This document shows, piece after piece, positions 14,939 through 22,937 of a stretch of DNA of 64,000 nucleotides (its first letter is position 1; the number at the start of each line of letters is the position of its first letter). The DNA lies in assembly GCF_900187035.1 (NCBI RefSeq), contig NZ_LT906446.1:434001-498000 (forward strand). The letters are read 5' to 3'. Source of the stretch: Megamonas hypermegale (lineage in GTDB: Bacteria > Bacillota > Negativicutes > Selenomonadales > Selenomonadaceae). The position numbers and the translations under genes are program-made. A model generated the notes under the pieces. The model was not told the origin of the DNA. It was given only the letters and a program-made list of their open reading frames with translations, and searched no databases.

Positions 14939-15823
14939 TTGAAGAAATTTATGCGAATGCTCGTCTGCGGCAGTCTACTGCTGACCGGTTGTCTAGGCGC
15001 TGTAAGCTTTGCGCAGGAAAAACCGGCTGAAGTAAAATATTATTATGATGATAATGAAATTTCTTCGGCGCAGGCTGTAAAGATAGCCGGTGATTATGAT
15101 GTGGTATTTTTCGATGAATATCATGACCAAAGTTCAATTCATCAGGCGGAATTAGAATTTTTTACAGAGTTTTATAGACAAAATCCTAAAATGATATTAT
15201 CCATGGAAATGTTTGAACGCGATGTTCAGCCTACTGTTAACGATTATTTAAACGGTGCATTTTCACTAGAAGAATTTTTAAATTCTAGTAGGCCGTGGGA
15301 TAATTATTTGACAGATTATAAGCCACTCGTTGAATTTGCTAAAGAAAATGGTATTTCTGTATTAGCTTCAAACATTCCACGCCGAATGGCAGCACAATAT
15401 GCCAAAACAGGAGATTTTTCTTTGATAAATGATGAAGATAAGAAGTATTTACCGCAAAAACATCTCGTTGAATACGAGGCATATTACAACAAATTTAAAC
15501 AGTATATGTTGCAAGAACAAGCTGGTAAACCGATGAAGATGACACCTGAGCGAATTGAATTATTTTATAAAGCACAATGCTTAAAAGATGATACCATGGC
15601 GGAAAGTATAGTCGAATTTTCAAAAGCACATGAGAATACAAAAGTTCTTCATGTGCAAGGTGCTTTCCATGGTGATGAACATTTAGGTGTTGTAGAAAAA
15701 GCAAATAAATTACATCCAGCATTGAAAACCATAGTCATAACACCTGTAGAAGCTAAAGATTATGAACAAGTTAAAAATAACTATGGAAAAGATACAATAC
15801 TGTTGACTTTTGTTCGCAAATAA
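14939..15823 (+). CDS. ChaN-family heme-binding lipoprotein
   Basis: 294 residues from TTG 14939, fixed by AAGGAG 8 nt upstream. The signal peptide has a lipobox (LLLTGC), so this is a lipoprotein with mature Cys near residue 18. The rest matches the iron-regulated ChaN/PF04187 family: DYDVVFFDEYHDQSSIHQAE, MILSMEMFERDVQPTVNDYL, VLASNIPRRMAAQYA and VLHVQGAFHGDEHLG. Campylobacter ChaN binds heme pairs at the outer membrane. It follows the receptor gene and probably receives or buffers heme. Roughly the first 190 bases are GC-rich and the remainder AT-rich: another composition joint inside a gene. Confidence 0.85.
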   Translation: MKKFMRMLVCGSLLLTGCLGAVSFAQEKPAEVKYYYDDNEISSAQAVKIAGDYDVVFFDEYHDQSSIHQAELEFFTEFYRQNPKMILSMEMFERDVQPTVNDYLNGAFSLEEFLNSSRPWDNYLTDYKPLVEFAKENGISVLASNIPRRMAAQYAKTGDFSLINDEDKKYLPQKHLVEYEAYYNKFKQYMLQEQAGKPMKMTPERIELFYKAQCLKDDTMAESIVEFSKAHENTKVLHVQGAFHGDEHLGVVEKANKLHPALKTIVITPVEAKDYEQVKNNYGKDTILLTFVRK

Positions 15824-15863
15824 AATATTAAACTCATCTACAATTAAAAATTTCTTATAAACA

Positions 15864-15901
15864 AAAAGGTATCTATCCATTAATTCAGATAGATACCTTT
15901 T
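15864..15901. terminator. Bidirectional terminator between chaN-like gene and sufU
   Basis: A perfect 14-bp stem (15864-15877 with 15888-15901, 10-nt loop), with A/T runs on both sides, serves two converging transcripts. Confidence 0.88.
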
Positions 15902-15902
15902 G

Positions 15903-16340
15903 TTATTTAACTTGAGAAGTAGCTGTATTCAATAGTGTTTCCATTGTATGCCAGCTTAAAGTAGCACATTTGACACGAGCTGGCATCTTAGAGATATTTT
16001 TAAAAGTCAATGCTTCATCTAGTGGAGCGAGTTCATTTTCATCTGTAATCGTACCTTGAATCATGCCGATAAATAATCGACAAAGTTCTTTTGCTTCATC
16101 TATCGTACTGCCTATCATTAAATCAATCATGATATCAGTGGAAGCCTGAGAAACGGCACAACCAATTCCTTCAAAGGAAGCATTTTCAATGATATCGCCG
16201 TCTAATTTCAGCGAAAGTGTGATTTCATCACCGCAAGTTGGATTTATTCCGTGCTGGTGAAAATCAGCATCTTTCAACTCGTACTTATTAGAAGGATGCA
16301 TATTGTGCTGTGTCAAAATTTCATTGTATAAATTAATCAT
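15903..16340 (-). CDS. sufU: SufU iron-sulfur scaffold / sulfur-transfer protein
   Basis: 145 residues. The three conserved cysteines are in NPTCGDEITL, GIGCAVSQASTDIM and RVKCATLSWHTME, with the insertion typical of SufU rather than IscU. SufU accepts persulfide from SufS through a zinc site and passes it to SufBCD. Last gene of the leftward sufCBDSU operon; its start overlaps sufS by 8 bases. The converging ChaN-like gene is separated by a terminator. Confidence 0.93.
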   Translation of the reverse strand: MINLYNEILTQHNMHPSNKYELKDADFHQHGINPTCGDEITLSLKLDGDIIENASFEGIGCAVSQASTDIMIDLMIGSTIDEAKELCRLFIGMIQGTITDENELAPLDEALTFKNISKMPARVKCATLSWHTMETLLNTATSQVK

Positions 16341-17547
16341 TATAACCCATCCATTTCCTTACTTGTTTAATCTGTTCGATAAATTTATACACATCTTCTT
16401 TTGTATTATAAAAATAAAAACTGATGCGATTAGTTGAAGGAGTTTTCAAGAATTTTAAGAGCGGTTGCGCGCAATGATGACCAGCTCGAAGGGCTATATT
16501 GCCGTGATAATCGACGAGTGAGGAAACATCATGTGGGTGAACGCCTTCAATATTAAAGCTCAAAACACCATAGCGCAAAGCTGGGTTTTTAGGGCCGTAA
16601 ATAGTAACATATGGTATTTTGGCAAGTTCTGTATAAGCTAAATCAATCAATTCTTTTTCTTGTGCTTCAATTTTATCAAAACCTACATTGTTTAAATAAT
16701 CGATAGCCGCTTTTAAACCGATAGCACCTGATACGTTCGGCGTGCCTGCTTCAAATTTTTCTGGCAATGGTGCAAATGTAGCATCTTGTTCAGTTACCAT
16801 ATCAATCATTTCTCCACCGCGCAAAAATGGTGGCATTTCTTCAAGTAAGCTTTTTTTGCCGTATAAAACACCGATACCCATAGGAGCGAGCATTTTATGA
16901 CCAGAAAAAGCGTAAAAATCACAATCAAGTTTTTGTACATCAGTAGCTAAATGCGGTGCGCCTTGTGCTCCATCGACAACTACAATAGCGCCGACAGCAT
17001 GAGCGCGTTTTATTATTTTTTCCAGTGGAGTTTTTACGCCTAATACATTGGAAACTTGCGTTATAGAAACTATTTTTGTCTTTTCAGTAATCTTAGAAAG
17101 AATTTCTTCATCAGAAATATTGCCTTCTACATCTGTGTACATGTATTTTAATGTAGCTTTTTTAGCTTTAGCCACCATTTGCCATGGCAAAATATTGCTG
17201 TGATGTTCTAAAATGGAAATCACAATTTCATCATTTTCTTGAATTTTATTCATACCATATGAATATGCTATGAGATTTAAAGACTCCGTAGTATTGCGTG
17301 TGAAAATGATTTCACAACTTTCTTTAGCATTGATGAATTTTGCTACACTTTGGCGAGCTTTCTCGTAGGCTTCAGTAGCTTTAACGCTCAAAGAATATAA
17401 ACCGCGTAAAGGATTGGCATTTTCAGCAATATAATAATCGCGCACTGCATTTATAACAGCTTGCGGTTTTTGTGTAGTCGCGCCATTATCAAGGTAAACA
17501 ACGGGATTATTTATATCGTTCAATATCGGAAAATCTTGACGAAACAT
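16333..17547 (-). CDS. sufS: SufS cysteine desulfurase
   Basis: 404 residues, class V PLP enzyme of group II. It shows YLDNGATTQKPQAVI at the N-terminus, VDGAQGAPHL, the PLP lysine in YAFSGHKMLAPMGIGVLYG, RGGEMI, and the catalytic cysteine loop LRAGHHCAQPLL. It takes sulfur from cysteine, leaving alanine, and loads SufU encoded by the next gene. Its start abuts sufD (shared boundary at 17547). Complete and standard in length. Confidence 0.95.
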   Translation of the reverse strand: MFRQDFPILNDINNPVVYLDNGATTQKPQAVINAVRDYYIAENANPLRGLYSLSVKATEAYEKARQSVAKFINAKESCEIIFTRNTTESLNLIAYSYGMNKIQENDEIVISILEHHSNILPWQMVAKAKKATLKYMYTDVEGNISDEEILSKITEKTKIVSITQVSNVLGVKTPLEKIIKRAHAVGAIVVVDGAQGAPHLATDVQKLDCDFYAFSGHKMLAPMGIGVLYGKKSLLEEMPPFLRGGEMIDMVTEQDATFAPLPEKFEAGTPNVSGAIGLKAAIDYLNNVGFDKIEAQEKELIDLAYTELAKIPYVTIYGPKNPALRYGVLSFNIEGVHPHDVSSLVDYHGNIALRAGHHCAQPLLKFLKTPSTNRISFYFYNTKEDVYKFIEQIKQVRKWMGYND

Positions 17548-18629
17548 TAAAATGCCTCCTTTTGGTAATTTAAAATATATTGATGTAATTTATCTGGTAA
17601 ATCATTACAAAGTAATTGAATTTTAGAATTGATTTGCATTTGACGAATTTGCTCTTCATTAAGACCGCGCGTATGCAAATAAAATAATTGTGCTTCATCC
17701 ATTTCGCCGATAGAAGCAGAGTGATTGCCCTCGATATCGTCTTCACTGCAGAGAATTAACGGAATGGATTTATTTTGAATATCTTCATCTAGCAATAATA
17801 CATTTTCACTTTCATTGCCGACTGAACCCTTGCAACCTTGTTTAAAATCAAGTGTGCCTCGCATTATTTTTTTCGCATTGTGCATTAAAATGCCATTAGC
17901 TGTTATTTCAATATCATTTTTCTTTCCATAAATATTAGCAACGTAATTTATATCAACGTTTTGATTTTGCTTTAAGATATAATCAAGGTTTAATTTTACT
18001 TTAGTATTATTCTGGATTAAATCGGCATTTACACCCAACCAATTTTTTTCACTGCCTAAAGCAATTTGTTTTATAGAAATTTTCGCTGTATCATCACTGC
18101 AAATACCTACATCATCAAAATTTGTAAAATCTTTGCCGAGTGTTTGCAACTGAATTACATTGATTTTAGTATTTTCTTCTGCAAAAATCTTTAAACTGCT
18201 AGCGTGAAAACCTTGCGATTTATACGGTGCATTATAGACGAAAATAAGTGTTGCCTCAGAATTTTTCTTCGCATGAATATAATCATCATGGATGAAAGTA
18301 TCACCGTCATTTAATGTATAAATAAAACTGATAGGTTCAGTAATTTTAGCATTTTCTTGTATTATAATAGTCTTCTGCGCTAAAGCATGGGCTTTCACAA
18401 AATCATTCGCATTTGCGCCCATACCCGTGTTTATTTGCGGAAAATTAAGTGGCAAATGATTATCAAGCTGTATTTCATCAGATAAATTTAATATCTGCGG
18501 TTTTATATCTACAAAATTACCTATATTCTCACAAGAAATAGTGCTGTCATTTAATTTGAGCCAACGCCAAGTAGGAACAGGTAATTTATTTACATTTTGT
18601 ATAGTTATCGTATTTTCCATATCAGCCAA
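17547..18629 (-). CDS. sufD: SufD, Fe-S cluster assembly scaffold subunit
   Basis: 360 residues of the SufBD beta-helix family. Recognisable parts are LPVPTWRWLKLND at the N-terminus, GKKNDIEITANGIL, MRGTLDFKQGCKGSVGNESE, and the C-terminal core CSEDDIEGNHSASIGEMDEAQ followed by LHTRGLNEEQ, which has the histidine at the SufB-SufD interface. It forms SufBC2D with SufB and SufC. Shorter than E. coli SufD (423 residues) but usual for this lineage. It overlaps sufB by 8 bases. Confidence 0.92.
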   Translation of the reverse strand: MADMENTITIQNVNKLPVPTWRWLKLNDSTISCENIGNFVDIKPQILNLSDEIQLDNHLPLNFPQINTGMGANANDFVKAHALAQKTIIIQENAKITEPISFIYTLNDGDTFIHDDYIHAKKNSEATLIFVYNAPYKSQGFHASSLKIFAEENTKINVIQLQTLGKDFTNFDDVGICSDDTAKISIKQIALGSEKNWLGVNADLIQNNTKVKLNLDYILKQNQNVDINYVANIYGKKNDIEITANGILMHNAKKIMRGTLDFKQGCKGSVGNESENVLLLDEDIQNKSIPLILCSEDDIEGNHSASIGEMDEAQLFYLHTRGLNEEQIRQMQINSKIQLLCNDLPDKLHQYILNYQKEAF

Positions 18630-20046
18630 TAGCTCCTTCCATTTCTAATTGAATTAAATGATTCATTTCTACAGCATATTCCACTGGTAATTCTTTGGAT
18701 ACAGGATTAGCAAAACCATTGACAATCATAGCGCGTGCCGCAGCTTCACTCATACCTCTGCTCATCAGATAAAATATCGCTTGGTCACTGATGCGCCCGA
18801 TTTTAGCTTCATGACCAACGCTGGCTTTGTTTGTGCGAATGTCCATGGCTGGTATCGTATCAGAGCGGGAAATATTATCCAGCATCAACGATTGACAAGA
18901 AACGAGTGCTTTACTGCCTGTAGCATTTTTAGAAACGACTACAGAACTGCGGAAAGTGCTTGCTCCGCCATCTTTAGAAATTGATTTCGTGTTAATCAAT
19001 GAAGATGTATTTTTAGCGTTGTGCACCATTTTTGCACCAGTATCAAGATTTTGACCTTTACCGGCAAATGTTATGCCTGTAAATTCAGCTTTAGCATTTT
19101 CGCCAGCTAAAATTGTCATTGGATACAGATAAGAAATATGAGAACCAAACGAGCCGGAAATCCATTCCATTGTGCCGTTTTTGCCGACTTTAGCGCGTTT
19201 TGTATTGAGGTTATACATATTTTTTGACCAATTTTCAATCGTAGAATATCTAAGTTTTGCATCATCTGCTACAAAAAGTTCTACACAGCCTGCATGCAGA
19301 TTTGCTACATTGTATTTAGGAGCAGAACAACCTTCGATAAAGTGCAAATCTGCACCTTTATCAACAATGATTAAAGTATGTTCAAATTGTCCAGCACCTG
19401 CCGCATTTAAACGAAAATATGACTGAAGCGGAATATCTACTTTTACGCCAGGCGGTACATACACAAATGAACCACCAGACCAAACAGCACCGTGCAAAGC
19501 TGCAAATTTATGGTCACGCGGTGTGACGAGCTTCATAAAATGCTCTTTAATCATCGGTTCATATGGCTCTTTTAATGCCGTTTCGATATCAGTGTAAACT
19601 ACGCCGAGTTTTGCCACTTCTTCTTTTAAATTGTGATAAACAACTTCTGAATCGTATTGTGCGCCAACACCTGCAAGAGATTTTTGTTCCGCTTGCGGAA
19701 TGCCCAATTTTTCAAATGTATCTTTTATATCTTCCGGAACATCATTCCATTTGCCTTGCATGGAAGTATTCGGTTTTACATACGTTACAATATTGTCGAT
19801 ATTTAGCCCATCAATAGATGGTCCCCACGGTGGAACATCTAAATCATGATAAGTTTCAAGACAACGCAGGCGGAAATCTCTCATCCATTGCGGTTCATCT
19901 TTTTTGGCAGAAATCTCTTCGATGATTTCAGGCGTTAAACCTTTATTTATGCGATAAGAATCTTTTTCTTCATTTCTGAAATCGTAGCGATTTTCTACTT
20001 GCATAGCAGCTTCATTAATATATTGATTTTGTTTATTCATATTCAA
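18622..20046 (-). CDS. sufB: SufB, Fe-S cluster assembly scaffold
   Basis: 474 residues, full length. Motifs include EPQWMRDFRLRCLETYHDLD, AALHGAVWSGGSFVYVPPGV, FIEGCSAPKYNVANLHAGCV, NWSKNMYNLNTKRAKVG and GHEAKIGRISDQAIFYLMSR. SufB carries the assembling cluster in SufBC2D. Its start overlaps the end of sufC by 4 bases and its end overlaps sufD, so translation of the operon is tightly coupled. Confidence 0.96.
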   Translation of the reverse strand: MNMNKQNQYINEAAMQVENRYDFRNEEKDSYRINKGLTPEIIEEISAKKDEPQWMRDFRLRCLETYHDLDVPPWGPSIDGLNIDNIVTYVKPNTSMQGKWNDVPEDIKDTFEKLGIPQAEQKSLAGVGAQYDSEVVYHNLKEEVAKLGVVYTDIETALKEPYEPMIKEHFMKLVTPRDHKFAALHGAVWSGGSFVYVPPGVKVDIPLQSYFRLNAAGAGQFEHTLIIVDKGADLHFIEGCSAPKYNVANLHAGCVELFVADDAKLRYSTIENWSKNMYNLNTKRAKVGKNGTMEWISGSFGSHISYLYPMTILAGENAKAEFTGITFAGKGQNLDTGAKMVHNAKNTSSLINTKSISKDGGASTFRSSVVVSKNATGSKALVSCQSLMLDNISRSDTIPAMDIRTNKASVGHEAKIGRISDQAIFYLMSRGMSEAAARAMIVNGFANPVSKELPVEYAVEMNHLIQLEMEGAIG

Positions 20047-20801
20047 TCTCCTTGTCTGCTATTTATAAATGGTTCATAGCCCTGTTCATTAATCAATTTA
20101 ATCAACGAAGCATCACCCGTTTTTATAATAGTTCCATTTACAATGATATGGACATAATCTATATCTAAATACTGTAAAATTTTGCTATTATGCGTGATTA
20201 TGAGCAATGAATGATTATCTTCTTTTTGAAATGCTTCGATACCTTGAGAAACGGTTTTTACAGCATCAACATCAAGTCCAGAGTCAGTTTCATCTAAGAT
20301 AGCGAATTTAGGCTGTAGCATTAATAATTGAAGCATTTCAATTTTTTTGCGTTCACCGCCAGAAAAACCTACATTTAACTCACGATTAATCCAATTAGGG
20401 TTGATATTTAAAGTCTTAATCGCTTCATTCATCTTAGCACGAAAATCTTTAAAGCGTATTTTCTGTGTGGAATTTGCTTCCATTGCAGTGCGAATGAATT
20501 GGGAAATAGATATACCCGGTATTTCAATTGGGCTTTGGAATGACATGAACATTCCTTTTTTAGCGCGTTCATCAGTGCGAAGCGCTGTAATATCTTCATC
20601 TTCCCAAACAATTGAACCCTTATTCACTGTGTATTGAGGATTGCCCAAAATCACATTGCCAAGAGTGGATTTTCCTGCTCCATTTGGTCCCATCAATACA
20701 TGAGTTTCACCGGAATTTATTTTTAAATTTAAATCGCGCAAGATTGTTTTATCATCTGCGCTAGTTGTTAAATTATTTATCGTTAAAAGTGTGTTGTTCA
20801 T
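20043..20801 (-). CDS. sufC: SufC, Fe-S assembly ATPase
   Basis: 252 residues. ABC ATPase with Walker A GPNGAGKST near residue 39, the SufC-specific signature FSGGERKKIEMLQLLMLQP and Walker B FAILDETDSGLDVDAVK, and an Ile-Thr-His H-loop. It drives conformational change in SufBD. First gene of sufCBDSU, behind the promoter at 20938-20966. No IscR- or SufR-type regulator gene is adjacent; control probably works through the repeats flanking that promoter. Confidence 0.96.
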   Translation of the reverse strand: MNNTLLTINNLTTSADDKTILRDLNLKINSGETHVLMGPNGAGKSTLGNVILGNPQYTVNKGSIVWEDEDITALRTDERAKKGMFMSFQSPIEIPGISISQFIRTAMEANSTQKIRFKDFRAKMNEAIKTLNINPNWINRELNVGFSGGERKKIEMLQLLMLQPKFAILDETDSGLDVDAVKTVSQGIEAFQKEDNHSLLIITHNSKILQYLDIDYVHIIVNGTIIKTGDASLIKLINEQGYEPFINSRQGD

Positions 20802-20926
20802 AATCTTTTCCTTTCATTAAACCTACCCAAATAATAGGTTTAAAATATATAAAAATATACGTTAATTCTAATAGGTAATAATAATTTATATGATAAAATA
20901 ACATGAAATATAATTTTGTCACGATT

Positions 20927-20985
20927 AATACACTATTATTTTAGTATGATTAATAGATGTTGTCAATAGAAAATAATAGTGTATT
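20927..20985. promoter_or_regulatory. Perfect 16-bp inverted repeat bracketing the suf promoter
   Basis: 20927-20942 (AATACACTATTATTTT) is the exact reverse complement of 20970-20985, arms 43 bp apart, about four helical turns. One arm overlaps the -10 and start region; the other lies just upstream of the -35. A direct partial copy (12 of 16) sits at 20996-21011. The layout suggests an operator for an unidentified regulator, perhaps binding cooperatively. Confidence 0.62.
20938..20966 (-). promoter_or_regulatory. Promoter of the sufCBDSU operon
   Basis: On the minus strand TTGACA (complement of 20961-20966), 17 bp, TAAAAT (complement of 20938-20943): near-consensus sigma-A promoter about 130 bp ahead of sufC. 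Confidence 0.75.
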
Positions 20986-21164
20986 TGTTATGATAAATAT
21001 TTAAGTGTATTATTTATATTTATTATAGTATTTTTTATAAGTGTTAAGATTTTATCATTAATATAGAGCACTTTGAAAATATAATTGTTTTAAAAATAAA
21101 GTAAATAATGATTGATTTTGTGTTTATTATATATTATTATGACCTTTATAAGGGAGGTCTTATA

Positions 21165-21950
21165 ATGCTCGCAGATTATCATGTACACAGTGAATTTAGT
21201 GATGACTCAGTTTGTCCAATGGAAACTGTTATAAAATATGCTATAGCTCAAAAACTAGATGAAATTTGTTTTACGGAACATATTGATTATGGTGTAAAAA
21301 CAGATTTAAATTGTGATTGTGAAAAGTCGTTAATGAATTTTAAGAAATATAGACAGATATATAAAGATAAGATTAATTTAAAATGGGGCATGGAATTTGG
21401 TATTCAAACAAAAACTATAGACCAGTATAAAGAACTTTTTAAAAAATATCCGTTTGATTTTATAATATGTTCATGTCATCAAGTTGATAATTTGGAATTT
21501 TGGAACTATGAATTTCAAAAAAATAAAACGCAAGCACAATATAATCTTAGATATTATGCAGAAATTTTAAATGTAATAAGACAGTATAAAGATTATAGTG
21601 TAATAGGTCATTTAGACATGATAAAACGATATGATGAATGTGGAGATTATCCATTTGAAAAAACGGCTCCAATTATTGAAGAGATATTAAAACAAGTTAT
21701 TGCTGATAAAAAAGGTATTGAAGTGAATACATCTTGTTATCGTTATGGAATAAAGGATTTGACACCGTCTATAAATATTTTAAAAATGTATAAACAATTA
21801 GGTGGTGAAATAATAACTATTGGTTCTGACGGACATAAAGAAGGTCAATATGGCTTTAAGATTGCAGAAACGCAGAAGATATTAAAAGATTTAGGTTTTA
21901 AATATTTTTATACTTATGATAAGATGCAACCAATGGCACATAAATTATAA
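21165..21950 (+). CDS. PHP-domain phosphatase, histidinol-phosphatase (HisK/HisJ) type
   Basis: 261 residues from ATG 21165, which follows AGGGAGG by 7 nt; an upstream in-frame ATG at 21108 lacks a ribosome site and adds an odd hydrophobic lead. Metal-binding PHP motifs are in order: LADYHVHSEFSDDS, FTEHIDYGV, FIICSCHQVD, IGHLDMIKRY and GSDGHKEGQYG. The family hydrolyses L-histidinol phosphate in histidine synthesis, but no other his genes are nearby, so a different phosphoester is possible. Single gene with its own terminator. Confidence 0.82.
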   Translation: MLADYHVHSEFSDDSVCPMETVIKYAIAQKLDEICFTEHIDYGVKTDLNCDCEKSLMNFKKYRQIYKDKINLKWGMEFGIQTKTIDQYKELFKKYPFDFIICSCHQVDNLEFWNYEFQKNKTQAQYNLRYYAEILNVIRQYKDYSVIGHLDMIKRYDECGDYPFEKTAPIIEEILKQVIADKKGIEVNTSCYRYGIKDLTPSINILKMYKQLGGEIITIGSDGHKEGQYGFKIAETQKILKDLGFKYFYTYDKMQPMAHKL

Positions 21951-21966
21951 AAAAGAAATTAATAAA

Positions 21967-22017
21967 AAATTGCACTAGTAAAGTTAAATAGATAATAACT
22001 TCTAGTGCAATTTTTTT
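21967..22017 (+). terminator. Rho-independent terminator
   Basis: A 12-bp perfect stem (21967-21978 with 22002-22013) with an inner AAGTTA/TAACTT stem and a T run. It ends the PHP gene and may also serve the converging LysO C-domain gene. Confidence 0.88.
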
Positions 22018-22018
22018 A

Positions 22019-22618
22019 TTATAGTATTGAGAAAAACAAGTTTATTAAAATCGGTACAGCGACGGAGCAAAGTACGCCATTTATTACGGATATGATAATA
22101 AATTCTTCTCCGCTGTATTTTATGAGCATGGGAAGTGTTGTATCTTCGCTAGTAGCACCAGCAGCAGCAATAGCACAATACGTATTGAGGTATTTTACGA
22201 GAAGTGGAATCATTAAAAAGGCGATGATTTCACGCAGTAAATTGCTCAGAAAAGCAATAGTCCCAACCTGTGCACTTGAAAGTGCTTCAAGCATTACACC
22301 AGATAGACTGTACCAACCCATGGCGGCACCAATTGACAAACTATCGACAAGGCGCATGTCGAATAAAAAGCCACAGACAAAACCGCCAAATACAGAACCT
22401 ACTGTAACACCGATAGGTATTAATAAAATGCTCAAATTATAATTTTTTATCTTTTGAATGATGGTTTCATTCATGCCAACGCTTATGCCGACAGAAAACA
22501 TCAATATATACAGTAGATAATCTGCTATTAAACCTAAATAATCATGATATTGAGCTGAAAAAAGAAATTGACCACAAATTATTCCTATGATAAGTGCTAT
22601 TAAAGCTATATATACCAC
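22019..22618 (-). CDS. LysO-family exporter, C-terminal domain protein
   Basis: 199 residues from a GTG start, with AAAGGGG upstream inside the preceding gene. Multi-pass membrane protein with the DUF340/LysO signature GWYSLSGVMLEALSSAQVGT, IAFLSNLLREIIAFLMIPLL and ATSEDTTLPMLIKYSGEEFI. E. coli LysO (YbjE) exports lysine and has both halves in one chain of about 300 residues. Here the N-terminal half is a separate gene ending 1 base upstream, and the two presumably assemble. Lysine or a toxic analogue is the family substrate. Confidence 0.85.
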   Translation of the reverse strand: MVYIALIALIIGIICGQFLFSAQYHDYLGLIADYLLYILMFSVGISVGMNETIIQKIKNYNLSILLIPIGVTVGSVFGGFVCGFLFDMRLVDSLSIGAAMGWYSLSGVMLEALSSAQVGTIAFLSNLLREIIAFLMIPLLVKYLNTYCAIAAAGATSEDTTLPMLIKYSGEEFIIISVINGVLCSVAVPILINLFFSIL

Positions 22619-22619
22619 T

Positions 22620-22910
22620 TTATTTATTCCCCTTTACGATAAATTTTCGGCTAAAAAAGTAAACGATAGCTACCGAAAAAGCAGTAGGTATAATGGCAAA
22701 AATTAAACTTTGAAAGCCCATTGTAATCATTTTTTGAGCAAAATCATCTATACTACCTAAGTTTATTCCCATGATGAAGATGATTAAAGCGACAATTATT
22801 ATTTGTATTTTTCCGTTTAATACAGTGATATTTTTCTGCGTCGAGCTTTTAAGACGTAACATAAAATAGCCAGCAATGGCACCAACTATCATTATTAAAG
22901 ATTCTATCAA
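22620..22910 (-). CDS. LysO-family exporter, N-terminal domain protein
   Basis: 96 residues with three hydrophobic helices (MIESLIMIVGAIAGYFML, IIIVALIIFIMGINLGSI, SLIFAIIPTAFSVAIVYFF). Position, size and the IFIMGINLG motif match the first part of LysO/YbjE. The stop is followed after one base by the GTG of the C-terminal half, so the pair form a split LysO, a common arrangement in Firmicutes. RBS AGGAGT. Confidence 0.8.
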   Translation of the reverse strand: MIESLIMIVGAIAGYFMLRLKSSTQKNITVLNGKIQIIIVALIIFIMGINLGSIDDFAQKMITMGFQSLIFAIIPTAFSVAIVYFFSRKFIVKGNK

Positions 22911-22937
22911 TTATTATTACTCCTTTAAAATAAAATT

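Larger units (their letters stand above)
20802..21164. other. Control region between suf operon and PHP gene
   Basis: 363 bases, very AT-rich, no gene. It holds the suf promoter and its flanking 16-bp repeats, with a partial third copy at 20996-21011. I see no clear promoter for the rightward PHP gene, although AT-rich -10-like words are common. Confidence 0.6.

Noticed and set aside
20927-20985. Transposon ends around the suf promoter
   Set aside because: The inverted repeats are perfect but only 27 bp apart, enclose promoter elements and no gene, and have no target duplication.
22005-22442. Plus-strand open frame of 145 codons
   Set aside because: Opposite the LysO C-domain gene, which has family motifs; no ribosome site.
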